Shown piece by piece: positions 18,877-28,503 of a stretch of DNA of 64,000 nt. The stretch lies in NCBI GenBank assembly GCA_002470825.1, contig DKOR01000035.1, forward strand, positions 226,233 through 290,232, written 5' to 3'. A program made the position numbers and the translations under genes. This DNA comes from Thiotrichaceae bacterium UBA7357. Its GTDB lineage: Bacteria; Pseudomonadota; Gammaproteobacteria; Eutrophobiales; Eutrophobiaceae. The notes below the pieces were generated by a model. That model made no database searches, was not told the DNA's origin, and saw only the letters and a list, made by a program, of their open reading frames with translations. Every line of letters begins with the position of its first letter. The first letter of the stretch is position 1.

Positions 18877-19806
18877 CTATCTCAACAACCTTCCTACAGC
18901 AATTGGTAATCCTGTTGGTTTATTTATCGCGTCAAAAGCAGCCGTCCAATCAAGTTCATACTCTTTATCCTTTGATACATCAATAATCAAGGCAACAACA
19001 CTAGTGAGATTGTTTTCATATTTATCTACATCTTCATCCAAAAATGGATGGGCTTCAAGATAAATAATATTATTTTTAATACCAATTTTGTATGGTTGAT
19101 TAATTATGTTAACCGGTGTCTTGAGAGTTACTTCCGAAAATAAGGCTTCTATGTCTTCCGGATATAAACGAATACAACCATGGCTAACTCTCATGCCGAT
19201 ACCATATGGTTTATTGGTTCCATGAATAAGATAGTTAGGGTTTCCTAAACGCATGGCAAATGCTCCTAGTGGATTATCAACCCCTGCTTTGACAATTTTA
19301 GGCAAAAAGTCACCAGCCGCGTTATGCTCTTTTCTGATGGATTCAGGAGGATACCAGTTTGGTCTAACTTTTTTTTCTATGACTTTTGTTTTCATGTATG
19401 GAGTGTTCCAACCTTCCCTACCAATACCTAAAGGATACGTAATTACTTCTTGTGATTTATTCTTAACCTTGGGTGGATAGTAATATAAACGCATTTCTGG
19501 AACATTCAACACAATCCCTTCCATTGGCGCGACGGGTAGAATGAATTGTGCGGGGAGAGTTATCTCTTCTCCATCATTGGGTAACCATATATTAACATCA
19601 GGATTAACCAGTTTCATGTCCTGATAACCAAAACCATTACGGCGAGCAATATCTAATAATGTTTCACTCTGATCCGCTTTTACTCTTATGACTTCGCCTA
19701 TAAGAGTATCAGATGCCTCTACTAGAACATATCTCACAGCTTGTGCACTAGAAATAGAATACACTACAAATACTAATAAAAAAGCCACTTTTGTGAATAA
19801 GTTCAT
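18877..19806 (-). CDS. L,D-transpeptidase (YkuD family, ErfK/YbiS-type) with LysM-like region
   Basis: About 309 residues from the ATG at 19804-19806, chosen because the signal peptide (LFTKVAFLLVFVVYSISSAQA) starts there and an AAAGAGAAA sequence precedes it; an upstream ORF extension overlaps the pump gene. A LysM-like segment (ETLLDIARRNGFGYQDM) precedes the YkuD catalytic domain. That domain shows YPLGIGREGW, HGTNKPYGIGMRVSHGC and the active-site SHGCIRLYPED with its cysteine. The family makes 3-3 peptidoglycan cross-links or attaches lipoproteins to peptidoglycan, so the Lpp-like gene next door is a plausible substrate (inference). Confidence 0.92.
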   Translation of the reverse strand: MNLFTKVAFLLVFVVYSISSAQAVRYVLVEASDTLIGEVIRVKADQSETLLDIARRNGFGYQDMKLVNPDVNIWLPNDGEEITLPAQFILPVAPMEGIVLNVPEMRLYYYPPKVKNKSQEVITYPLGIGREGWNTPYMKTKVIEKKVRPNWYPPESIRKEHNAAGDFLPKIVKAGVDNPLGAFAMRLGNPNYLIHGTNKPYGIGMRVSHGCIRLYPEDIEALFSEVTLKTPVNIINQPYKIGIKNNIIYLEAHPFLDEDVDKYENNLTSVVALIIDVSKDKEYELDWTAAFDAINKPTGLPIAVGRLLR

Positions 19807-19852
19807 CTGTTTCTCTTTTTTAAAAATCGTCATACTAGTATTGATGATTTTT

Positions 19853-22800
19853 TTAGCTTGTAACAACATGTTTAGATTCACCAATACGTAACAGACTTGG
19901 CAACAGTATTAGTGTGAAAAATGTACTCACCATCATGCCGCCAACAATGACACCGGCTAATCCACGATATAATTCTGTTCCAGCACCCGATATTAATAAC
20001 AACGGTAACATTCCAAATATACTAGTCATCGTACTCATCAAAATTGGGCGTAATCTTAACAAAATAGCTTGTTCTACAGCTTCTTTTCTGGAGCATCCTT
20101 TTCGTTCCGCAGAACGAGCTTGATGAACTAGTAAAATAGCATTGTTTACTACCAAACCTAGCAAAATAATAAATCCTATCATGGTCAATAAGTCCATACT
20201 TTGAAAACTCCACAAATTAATGACATAAAGCGCCAATACTCCCCCAAAGGTTGCTAAAGGAATAGATAGCATAACTAATAGACTATCTCTAAATGAACTG
20301 AATAGAGCACTCATTAATAGATAAAGTATGGTTATAGCTAACAGAAAGCTTCCAGCCATGTTTTCTAGTGCTGTTGTTAATTTATCTGCTGTGCCTCCGT
20401 ATTGAATGTCCCCATCTTCGGGTAATATTGCCAAAACTTTTGGTTCTACTTCTCTTTTTATAATATCTAGCGCTTCTTGTAGCGAGACTGTCGGGGGAGG
20501 TGAGATTTCAAGCGTGACTGTTCTACGGCGATTGATACGCCTTATTTGTTCAGGTCCTGCAGTTCGAACTAAATCAACTAATTCGTTCAACGGTAAGATC
20601 CCCGTATTTTTTGTCATAACAGGAATACTCCCTAGTTCTTCAGGTGTGCTCCATAATTTAGAGCGTAAAATAATATCCAATGTCTCCTCGCCATTAAAAT
20701 AATCCCCCACAAATCGCCCATCACCTAATGTCTGTAGAAATGCGGCAACAAGTGAACGATCCCACCCTGCCTCAGCAATCCGACGTTCGTTAGGAAGTAA
20801 TCTCAACTCAGGTTGTGCTAGTTCTAAACCAGGTCGTGGTCGTGTATTGGAATACATACCAGAAATTGGGATAAAAGCTTCTAATGCTCCAGACATTAAT
20901 GCAGGTAAATTTTTTGATTGGATATGCATATCTATTGTTCGCCCCGATCCAATACGTCCAAACATTGATGCTTTCTTTGCGAATGCAATAGAATCAGGAA
21001 AACCCTGAACGACTGAGTTTATTAAAGGTACTAGCTTGTCGATATCTTCATCATATTTTGCACTTGCTCCCATGAAAACACCTCTTGAAAATGCCACAAA
21101 GAAATAATGCCTAATATAGGGTTCTTTCAACTCGTCTGTATGGACTTTCATTCTTTCAGCTACGATCTCACCAAGTTCTCTTTCTAGAGTTTCGATATTA
21201 GTCCCTGGTGGCGGTAATATAAACGCGAAGGCTAGATTTCGATTTCCATCGGGTAAGTAATCCGCTTTTGGCAACAATGTATACATAATCAAAGGTGGAA
21301 TTGTAATTAATAAAATGACCCAAAATCCACGTCGCAAAGGTGTATTTGTGAGTGTCATTATAAAGAGGCATAATCTTTTCCATAGTCGACGGTACGGATC
21401 AACAATATTTTTTCTAACAAGAAATAATTTGGCACCTGTCGGTATAACTGTAATTGCCACGAGTAGAGAAAAAGAAATAGCTGCTGCAATTGTAATCGCA
21501 AGATCAGAAAATAATTGTCCAACTTCATCACGGAGAAAAACAACAGGTAAAAATATAGCAACCGTGGTTGCTGTTGAAGCCATTAATGCACCCCAGACTT
21601 GGCTTGTACCTTGAATCGAAGCCTCTTCGGGAGACAAACCCCGTTCACGTAATCGCACGATATTTTCAAGAACCACGATAGAAGCATCGAGAACCATACC
21701 AATAGCAAATGCAAGACCAGCCAATGAAATAATATTAATTGTCGTACCTGCAAGATCCATCACAGTGAAACTAGCAATCAAGCAAACAGGAATTGATGCG
21801 GCAACGATTAACGTGGCAGGAAACTTCAATAAGAATAAAAATAAAACTAATATAGCAAGCCCAAGACCTAAACCAAGGTTATTTCTGACCATCTCAATTG
21901 AACGATGAATATAAATAGTTTCATCATAAATCTGCTCAATTGATAATTTATTTCGTTTCAGAGGACCATTATTCAATTCTCTAACCGCTTCATGCAAACC
22001 ATCCATTACATCAAGTACATTAACACCTGATTCTCGTTTAGCATTAACCGCTATCGATAAAGTTCCTTTTGTTAACACGAAACTGTTTTTATCTGTGAGA
22101 GTCTCTTCAATGGTGGCAACATCGCGAAGATAGATAGGTCGGCCATCCCTCCATTCCAAGATCATTTTGCCAAAATCGCTTGCTGCATATTTACCAGCAA
22201 AACGTATACTATATTGACGTTTACCGACATCAAAGATACCACCAGAGACATCTTTACTAGTACCAGCAAGATGCATAATTTTATCTAATTGAATGCCTAA
22301 ATTAGCGACTTTGTATGGATCGAATGTAATTCGTAACTCTTTATTACTTCCTCCAATCACTTCAGAACGGGCGATGCCAGGAATTCGCTCAAAACGTGAT
22401 TGAACAACTTCTTCAACAAAGTTTTTATATGATTCTATTGTTTGCCGATTGCCATCAATAGTTTTAATCATAAACCAAGCTATTGCTCTGGCATCTTGTC
22501 CGACTGAACTGACTGATGGTTCATCCGCATCATCCGGATAATCAGAAACTTGATTCAAACGATTCATCACCTCCACTAAGGCTCTTCGCATATCCATATT
22601 AATATCAAAAGTTAAATTAATTTCTCCTCTATCCTCATAAGAAGTTGCTTTCATTTGTGTCAAACCCGGTAGGCCTCTTAAAACATTCTCCTGTGGCTCA
22701 ATAATCTCAGCTTCGACTTCATAGGGTGCTGCCGCTCGCCATGGAGTTGTAATAGTTATTTCTGGCTGTTCTATTTCAGGAGTAAGTTGTATCGGTAATC

Positions 22801-22891
22801 GAGAAAGACTTATGAGACCAAAGATCATTAATAATATGATCGCAACGAGCAAGGCTACTGGATTAGCCAAACATAAGCGGGTTATATTCAT
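19853..22891 (-). CDS. RND-family efflux pump, inner-membrane transporter
   Basis: 1012 residues with the twofold AcrB-like plan: an N-terminal membrane segment, a large periplasmic loop, segments around residues 330-500, a second loop, and C-terminal membrane segments. Motifs include GLAFAIGMVLDASIVVLENI in TM4, with the usual Asp for proton transfer, and GLVVNNAILLVHQARSAERKG near TM10. It resembles the HAE1 hydrophobe/drug branch more than the metal-exporting CzcA branch. The gene overlaps the stop of the adaptor gene by one base (TAATG). No outer-membrane channel gene is adjacent. Confidence 0.93.
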   Translation of the reverse strand: MNITRLCLANPVALLVAIILLMIFGLISLSRLPIQLTPEIEQPEITITTPWRAAAPYEVEAEIIEPQENVLRGLPGLTQMKATSYEDRGEINLTFDINMDMRRALVEVMNRLNQVSDYPDDADEPSVSSVGQDARAIAWFMIKTIDGNRQTIESYKNFVEEVVQSRFERIPGIARSEVIGGSNKELRITFDPYKVANLGIQLDKIMHLAGTSKDVSGGIFDVGKRQYSIRFAGKYAASDFGKMILEWRDGRPIYLRDVATIEETLTDKNSFVLTKGTLSIAVNAKRESGVNVLDVMDGLHEAVRELNNGPLKRNKLSIEQIYDETIYIHRSIEMVRNNLGLGLGLAILVLFLFLLKFPATLIVAASIPVCLIASFTVMDLAGTTINIISLAGLAFAIGMVLDASIVVLENIVRLRERGLSPEEASIQGTSQVWGALMASTATTVAIFLPVVFLRDEVGQLFSDLAITIAAAISFSLLVAITVIPTGAKLFLVRKNIVDPYRRLWKRLCLFIMTLTNTPLRRGFWVILLITIPPLIMYTLLPKADYLPDGNRNLAFAFILPPPGTNIETLERELGEIVAERMKVHTDELKEPYIRHYFFVAFSRGVFMGASAKYDEDIDKLVPLINSVVQGFPDSIAFAKKASMFGRIGSGRTIDMHIQSKNLPALMSGALEAFIPISGMYSNTRPRPGLELAQPELRLLPNERRIAEAGWDRSLVAAFLQTLGDGRFVGDYFNGEETLDIILRSKLWSTPEELGSIPVMTKNTGILPLNELVDLVRTAGPEQIRRINRRRTVTLEISPPPTVSLQEALDIIKREVEPKVLAILPEDGDIQYGGTADKLTTALENMAGSFLLAITILYLLMSALFSSFRDSLLVMLSIPLATFGGVLALYVINLWSFQSMDLLTMIGFIILLGLVVNNAILLVHQARSAERKGCSRKEAVEQAILLRLRPILMSTMTSIFGMLPLLLISGAGTELYRGLAGVIVGGMMVSTFFTLILLPSLLRIGESKHVVTS

Positions 22892-23946
22892 TAACGAACG
22901 GATCCAGAAACTATTTTTATCGCTTGTCCGGGACGTAATCTTTCATTTCCACGAACAACAATTTTATCATTTTCTTTTATATTGCCGATGACTTGAACAT
23001 GCGAGGAATTTGATATGCCTATTGTTATAGGGACTAGTTCTGCTTTATCTTCGATACTTAATCTGTAGACGAAAATACCTGTCTGTCTAATAACAAGAGC
23101 ATCACGCGAAACTGCAATGACATTTTGTTTATTTTTGATTGGTATAGCTATTTCAACGGCTGTGCCTGCTGGCCAATTATTATTATCAAATTCAATTCTA
23201 ATTTCATAAAGCCTGGAGACATCATCACCAACAGGGATAACTGTTCGGACATCACCGATAATTTCTCCTGTTGGACCTTTAATTTTTAACTGATCAGTTT
23301 TTTGTACATGTGGAAAAGACTCTTGCTGAATTCGAGCTTGAATTTCAACTCGCTGAGTATCCATTATACGAATTATCTGATCACCAACATTAACTCTCTC
23401 ACCTGATGATTTAAAGCGTTCAATAACTACTCCCGAAAACGGAGCACGAACGGTAGTTCTTTGAAGAGTATCCCTTGCTACAGCCAATTCAGCTTTAACG
23501 ATTTCTACCTTTGCTATTAATTCATCTCTACTAGTTTGAGCTTGATCAAGCTTATTTTTTGCCGTGTTATTTTTTTTTGCTAATATTTCTAGTCGTTTTG
23601 TTTCACGTTGAAAAAAGTCAACCATAGTTTCAATAGGCTTAACTTCTGTTTGAATTTGATTTAATGCAAGAAGATATTTCGTACTATCAATTTTTGCAAT
23701 AACACCATCGCTTTCTATGCGATCTCCAATTTCGAGAACTGTTTTCAAAGTACCTTCTACTTCAGCAGCGATCTTAGAGTCAAAACGACCAATAACTGTT
23801 CCTGTCACCCATACGACAGGTGCAATATCAATATTGATGGCTTCTTCTACCTGCACTATCGCTGCTGGCATATCCTCACGAGCTAATACCAATGAGGGAT
23901 TACTAATCAATAGTAATAAGAGAACGTAAGTTATTATATTCATCAT
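22891..23946 (-). CDS. RND efflux periplasmic adaptor (membrane fusion protein)
   Basis: 351 residues with a signal peptide (ITYVLLLLLISNPSLVLA). The lipoyl half-motifs flank a coiled-coil hairpin: GRFDSKIAAEVEGTL, then IDSTKYLLALNQIQ, a helical hairpin around residues 85-145, and TVRAPFSGVVIERF. The beta-barrel and membrane-proximal domains follow (RIMDTQRVEIQARI, VRGNERLRPGQAIKIV). No lipobox is seen. It would link the inner-membrane RND pump to an outer-membrane channel. It is first in the two-gene operon and translationally coupled to the pump. Confidence 0.92.
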   Translation of the reverse strand: MMNIITYVLLLLLISNPSLVLAREDMPAAIVQVEEAINIDIAPVVWVTGTVIGRFDSKIAAEVEGTLKTVLEIGDRIESDGVIAKIDSTKYLLALNQIQTEVKPIETMVDFFQRETKRLEILAKKNNTAKNKLDQAQTSRDELIAKVEIVKAELAVARDTLQRTTVRAPFSGVVIERFKSSGERVNVGDQIIRIMDTQRVEIQARIQQESFPHVQKTDQLKIKGPTGEIIGDVRTVIPVGDDVSRLYEIRIEFDNNNWPAGTAVEIAIPIKNKQNVIAVSRDALVIRQTGIFVYRLSIEDKAELVPITIGISNSSHVQVIGNIKENDKIVVRGNERLRPGQAIKIVSGSVR

Positions 23947-24299
23947 ATTATGCTTAATACTATAAAAGAACGGTATGTTCTATTTGTTTAAAAAATATCC
24001 CTAAGATGTTAATGGTATTATATGTCGATATTTAATATTTGTTCCAAGATAATACGATTATTCACAAACCTCCAATATATGAGGCCTATGTATAACCCAC
24101 TTGTTATTGCCGATTATATTAAGTTGCTGCAAGTTCATTTATAAAAGTTTGAACTTAGCATGTGTATAAACTACTTCTCTTAAAATAAAATCGAAGACTC
24201 AATTTTAAGCTTTTGAGATTTTATGCTATCAATAATCAACAAACTCTTTAAGATTTTTCTAATTTATCTTACTATATCCACTTTTTCGTCTGTAAAGTA
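23947..24299. other. Intergenic region of 353 bp between divergent adaptor and lipoprotein genes
   Basis: AT-rich; no ORF, RNA gene, terminator or clear repeat recognised. It should hold the promoters for the reverse RND operon and the forward lipoprotein gene. Confidence 0.45.
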
Positions 24300-25370
24300 A
24301 TGACCAATAAAATAATCTTAACATTCTTCATTTCCCAGCTCATCGGTTGTGCCAGCATTGGGCCCGATATTATCCAGGCAAGTGGTAACGACTATAATAT
24401 TGCCATACAACGCACTACTGATGAACAGCTATTACTCAACCTCGTTCGCCTAAAATACAGAGACACGCCCCTCTTTCTTGAAGTAAATAGTGTGTCATCA
24501 CAATTCAAACTCTTTTCGGAAGCCGCAATAACTGCTAACTTTAAAAAACAAAAGACACCGGAAAATATTGGCCTTTCAGGAAAACTAAACTTTACAGAGC
24601 AACCAACGATAACTTACCTGCCCTTGCATGGCGACGGATTTATTCAAAAATTATTGGCACCAATATCTCTTGAAACGATTTTGTTGTTGGCCAATTCAGG
24701 TTGGAGCGTTGAAAGAATCATCCGTTTAGCCGTGCAAAACATAAATGGCATCCCTAACGCACCCACAGCTTCTGGCCCTACTCCAAAAATGGCACCAGAA
24801 TACATCGACTTTTTATCTGTTGCTAGTTTGTTTCGTAAATTACAAAATAAGGGAGCATTTCAACTAGCATATGAGAAAACTGAGAAAAATAAACAAGCTA
24901 CTATATTGTTCAATAACAAACAGGAGGAATTAGTCGCAGAATTAAGAAAAAAGTTGGACCTCGATGAACAAAATAATTATAAGCTATCACTAGGGCAAGG
25001 TATCTCGAATGACAAAAAAAGAATCGTGCTATCTACCCGGTCTTTATTAGGTGTAATGTATTTTTTGTCACATTCAGTTGATGTTCCTGAGAAAGATAAG
25101 ATTGATGGCAAAGTTACTATTACGCGAAATGAATCAGGGGAAGATTATGATTGGCATGATTTAACTCAAGATTTATTTAAAATTAATTCGACAGCTGAAA
25201 TCAATGAGGAAATCGGAATAGGCACCAACTATCGTGGTAGTTGGTTTTATATTGATGATAGTGATCTGGACAGCAAGAGTACATTCAGTTTACTGACTCA
25301 ATTGTTCTCACTACAATCGGGAAATGCAGAAGGTATTACTCCAGTACTCACCCTTCCTATTGGAAATTAA
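24300..25370 (+). CDS. Putative outer-membrane lipoprotein of unknown function, 356 aa
   Basis: The N-terminus TFFISQLIGCAS is a short signal with a lipobox (LIGC, Cys about residue 17). The mature protein begins with a segment that looks conserved (RTTDEQLLLNLVRLKYRD, then FLEVNSVSSQF). It contains a stretch of helices around residues 180-220 with many lysines and glutamates, and a C-terminal part with RGSWFYIDDSDLDSKSTF and FSLLTQLFSLQSG. No membrane segment after the signal. I do not recognise a named family. It is divergent from an RND operon and its last four bases overlap the convergent moaB stop region. A role in the envelope is likely, but the function is unknown. Confidence 0.7.
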   Translation: MTNKIILTFFISQLIGCASIGPDIIQASGNDYNIAIQRTTDEQLLLNLVRLKYRDTPLFLEVNSVSSQFKLFSEAAITANFKKQKTPENIGLSGKLNFTEQPTITYLPLHGDGFIQKLLAPISLETILLLANSGWSVERIIRLAVQNINGIPNAPTASGPTPKMAPEYIDFLSVASLFRKLQNKGAFQLAYEKTEKNKQATILFNNKQEELVAELRKKLDLDEQNNYKLSLGQGISNDKKRIVLSTRSLLGVMYFLSHSVDVPEKDKIDGKVTITRNESGEDYDWHDLTQDLFKINSTAEINEEIGIGTNYRGSWFYIDDSDLDSKSTFSLLTQLFSLQSGNAEGITPVLTLPIGN

Positions 25371-25897
25371 ATTTCTCTCAGCCTCGGCATTAATTCAACT
25401 AGATTGCATGGCCTAGTTCGATAATCCAACTGATGCCGTATTAATTCTTCCCATGCTGTTTTGCAAGCGCCTATAGATCCGGGCATACAAAATATATAAG
25501 TGCCATTCGCAACACCCGCAATAGCTCGAGATTGCATAGTGGAAGTTTTAATCTGTTGAAATGAAATCGCACGAAATGTTTCACCAAAACCATCAATCGT
25601 TTTATCAAAAAGGACATTAACCGCTTCGGGGGTACCATCACGTCCTGTCACCCCTGTTCCACCAGTCGTCAATACCACTTGTATTTTTTCATCAACAATC
25701 CATTGCGAGACCGCAGCACGGATAGCATATTTGTCATCCGGAACTATTCTTTTTTCATGACGTTTGTGACCTGCCTGTTCGATTAAATCGACTATTTTAT
25801 CTCCGGACTTATCAGTATCATTTGTGCGCGAATCAGAAATAGTTAAGATGGCTATATCTAGTTGAATAAACTCTCTTTGTGTTTTTTTTTCAGTCAT
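25367..25897 (-). CDS. moaB: Molybdenum cofactor biosynthesis protein MoaB (MPT adenylyltransferase family)
   Basis: About 176 residues. DIAILTISDSRTNDTDKSGD, VVLTTGGTGVTGRDGTPEAV and KTIDGFGETFR are the MoCF-fold signatures that bind molybdopterin. GVANGTYIFCMPGSIGACKTAWE matches MoaB near its C-terminus. MoaB/MogA proteins adenylylate molybdopterin before metal insertion. I prefer the ATG at 25895-25897 to a GTG three codons upstream. It lies 17 kb from the main molybdenum-cofactor cluster at 42.7-48.4 kb, which lacks mogA, so this gene may supply that step. Confidence 0.92.
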   Translation of the reverse strand: MTEKKTQREFIQLDIAILTISDSRTNDTDKSGDKIVDLIEQAGHKRHEKRIVPDDKYAIRAAVSQWIVDEKIQVVLTTGGTGVTGRDGTPEAVNVLFDKTIDGFGETFRAISFQQIKTSTMQSRAIAGVANGTYIFCMPGSIGACKTAWEELIRHQLDYRTRPCNLVELMPRLREI

Positions 25898-25966
25898 AAT
25901 AATCACTATTCATTTTTAATACCGACATCATAATGCAGACAATCATAAAAACACAGGTTAAATGCC

Positions 25967-26377
25967 GTGGCTAGGCAGAACGAGACACTCGAATCGATGC
26001 GTCTAGATAAATGGCTCTGGTGTGCTCGTTTTTATAAAACGCGTGCCTTTGCTGCTGAGGCGATTAAAGGGCATAAAGTGAATGTGAATGGTCAAGCCAT
26101 CAAAACAGCGAAAACCATAAAGGCCAGTGATAAAGTAGAAATACGGAAAACACCATATCAATACACCATTACAATCCAGAAACTAATCAATAATCGAGTC
26201 TCCGCTACTCAAGCTGCTTCATTATATGAAGAAGATATACACAGTGTCATGATACGAGAAGAACTTGCTAAGCAAATGAAAGCCAATAAAGTTTCTTTCC
26301 CAAGAACAAAAGGTAGACCGACGAAACGGAATCGACGAGAGATTATTCGTTTTACACGAATACCCAAAGAAGAATAA
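25967..26377 (+). CDS. hslR: Ribosome-associated heat shock protein Hsp15 (S4 domain)
   Basis: 136 residues, like E. coli Hsp15 (133). The S4 RNA-binding domain is at the N-terminus: MRLDKWLWCARFYKTRAFA, AIKGHKVNVNGQAIK and ASDKVEIRK. A basic C-terminal tail (RTKGRPTKRNRREIIRF) is also typical. Hsp15 rescues 50S subunits that carry stalled peptidyl-tRNA. The start is read as GTG at 25967 with CAGG about 9 bases upstream; an internal ATG at residue 11 is an alternative. Divergent from moaB. Confidence 0.93.
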   Translation: MARQNETLESMRLDKWLWCARFYKTRAFAAEAIKGHKVNVNGQAIKTAKTIKASDKVEIRKTPYQYTITIQKLINNRVSATQAASLYEEDIHSVMIREELAKQMKANKVSFPRTKGRPTKRNRREIIRFTRIPKEE

Positions 26378-27112
26378 TTAAGACAAATAAGTATATCACT
26401 TAAACTTTATAATAAATAAATTACATCCGTAGAGATGAATGTTAAGCGCTAATGAACGTTTCTATGTGGAAACAATAACTTTTCATAATTAATTAGGCAG
26501 TTATGACTATCCGTTTGAGACAAATTGCTATTGGTTATTTATCTCAAAAGTCTGCCCTTTTGCTCACCGCACTGAAATCATACGTGTATGAACTAGGCCG
26601 GCCGACCATAGCGGCCGCAGTTCAAACAGAGCAGGTTGGAATCTCGGCGGTCGTTATAAAAGCGCAGATAGTGCAGCCAATTTTGTTGAGACATTAAAAA
26701 ACTAGTCGTAGCAGATTCTCTCGAACGTGCCTCGGCACCTGTTTTGCCTATTACAAAGACCAATATCATTGTTAATAATAAATCAACGAGTTTCATTCAC
26801 TAATTAGAACAAATAACAATGCAAGGTTTTGAGCACACAATACTTTATCTAATAGATAAACAATTATTAATTGATAACTCAAGTATCGAGAAGAGATATC
26901 ATAACTAATAAGGCTAATATGTACTTCACATTAGACAATAGTACGGTTGAACTAAAGCTGAAATCGATACGGACTGGTGATACCATGAAATTCATAGGGT
27001 ACCTTGTACAAATCGACTAAGATAATGTTTGGACCTGAACTATTTCAATGACTCGTGAAGATAATGGTGGTCATCTTTTCAATATTACTTTAATAGAAGA
27101 TATAAAAACAGT
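26378..27112. other. 735-bp region without a confident gene; possible decayed coding sequence
   Basis: No intact gene I can support. Between about 26503 and 26803 the forward strand shows coding-like peptide segments in three successive frames: MTIRLRQIAIGYLSQKS in one, WNLGGRYKSADSAANFVE in the next, and VVADSLERASAPVLPITK in the third. Those breaks are what frameshifts in an old gene would leave. On the opposite strand, 26593-26796 encodes a 67-residue peptide with a signal-like N-terminus (LVDLLLTMILVFVIG) but no ribosome-binding site. Two GC-only 8-mers, GGCCGGCC and GCGGCCGC, lie close together near 26597-26618, odd for this AT-rich DNA. Small frames further right (26920-27021) look incidental. 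Confidence 0.35.
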
Positions 27113-28450
27113 TTAAAGCTTATACTTTTTTATCTTTACAAAGCTATCTTGCTTCTTAATCCTAAAAAAATAAATCCCTAAAACCATACCGCGCATTGCG
27201 ATAAATATTGTAAATGCCAACCAAAGGCCATGGTTATCCATGAATCGAAATACATACCAAGTAGGCAAATAGAAGCAGAGGAGACAGATCAACATAGCAT
27301 TACGCATCTCCGGTCCTCGAGTTGCACCGATAAAGACACCATCAAGTAAGAAACACCAAACAGAAACTAATGGTAAGACCATCATCCATGGCAAATAGAT
27401 TAATGCCAACTGTCGAACTGAATGTATGTCCGTTAATAAATTAATCATGAGTTCGCCAGCAAGCCAATAAAATAATGTGAATATGAGACCAAATGCTAAG
27501 GACCATTTCATAGCTAGTGAGACAGCTTTATTAAAAAGATCTTTACTTTTAGCACCGATGGCTTTACCGACTAATGCTTCAGCAGCATGATTAAAACCGT
27601 CTAGCGCTAATGCCATTAATAAATAAAACTTCATCAGAATGGAATTTGCTGCAAGCGTCAGGTCACCAAACTTAGCACCTTCTCGTGTAAAAAAGGCAAA
27701 GACGAGGACTAGACATATTGTCCGAATGAAAATATCATTATTTAAACGAATAAATATTCTTAATTTTCCAAGATGAAAAATTTCTGCAAGAGACCAACTG
27801 CCGCCATCATCTGCTAACTGTTTTCGGACGATAGAAAATGCATAAAAGACGCCACAGTACTGTGCAATAACCGTTGCTAAAGCAACACCGCGGACATCCA
27901 TATCCATATAGACTACGAACACGATATCCAGAATAATATTAATCACATTAACCGTTATCCCGATTCTTAGACTTGCCATCGCATTCTGCATGCCAAGCAA
28001 CCAACCATTAACTGAAAACAGGATCATCAAAGCTGGTGCACCCCAGATCATCCAATGAAAATAGACTCCGGCATAATATTTCACATCGGTACTACCTTCG
28101 AGCAGGGCTAAACCAAAATGGATAATGGGATTTTGAAAGAGTAGAAAAAGAATTGCTATACACAGACCAACAAGAATGGATTGGATTAACAGAGTTCTGA
28201 TTTCTCTGGCATCTTTTTTTCCATGCGCTTGAGCTACGACACCTGTCGTGCCCATTCGTAAGAAACCCATCCCCCAATAAAGAAAGTCAAAGATGACCGA
28301 ACCGACCGCGACTCCGCCTAAGTAAACAGCACTCTCCAAATGACCAATAACTGCTGTATCGACCAATCCTAATAAAGCCATACTCACATTACCAATTATC
28401 ATCGGCCCAGCAAGTAGCCAGAAAGCGCGATGCTGATTACTTATGATCAT
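27113..28450 (-). CDS. MATE-family efflux transporter (DinF-like)
   Basis: About 445 residues from the ATG at 28448-28450. An upstream in-frame ATG at 28534 would overlap the nitroreductase gene and add a non-hydrophobic leader, so I reject it. The N-terminus (FWLLAGPMIIGNVSMALLGL, then VDTAVIGHL) is the classic MATE start, and twelve hydrophobic segments can be counted. MGTTGVVAQAHGKKD is typical of the DinF branch. These pumps export drugs or metabolites using sodium or protons. The nitroreductase lies 53 bp upstream on the same strand. No good ribosome-binding site is visible. Confidence 0.88.
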   Translation of the reverse strand: MIISNQHRAFWLLAGPMIIGNVSMALLGLVDTAVIGHLESAVYLGGVAVGSVIFDFLYWGMGFLRMGTTGVVAQAHGKKDAREIRTLLIQSILVGLCIAILFLLFQNPIIHFGLALLEGSTDVKYYAGVYFHWMIWGAPALMILFSVNGWLLGMQNAMASLRIGITVNVINIILDIVFVVYMDMDVRGVALATVIAQYCGVFYAFSIVRKQLADDGGSWSLAEIFHLGKLRIFIRLNNDIFIRTICLVLVFAFFTREGAKFGDLTLAANSILMKFYLLMALALDGFNHAAEALVGKAIGAKSKDLFNKAVSLAMKWSLAFGLIFTLFYWLAGELMINLLTDIHSVRQLALIYLPWMMVLPLVSVWCFLLDGVFIGATRGPEMRNAMLICLLCFYLPTWYVFRFMDNHGLWLAFTIFIAMRGMVLGIYFFRIKKQDSFVKIKKYKL

Positions 28451-28503
28451 GAGGTGAGATAGATATTTAGGTTTAGATAAGCAGTAGGATAGCTTAAGAC
28501 TAC

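Noticed and set aside
26597..26618. FseI- and NotI-like 8-mers suggesting cloning-vector contamination
   Set aside because: No other vector-like sequence around them; flanking DNA has the same AT-rich character as the rest, so natural origin is more likely.
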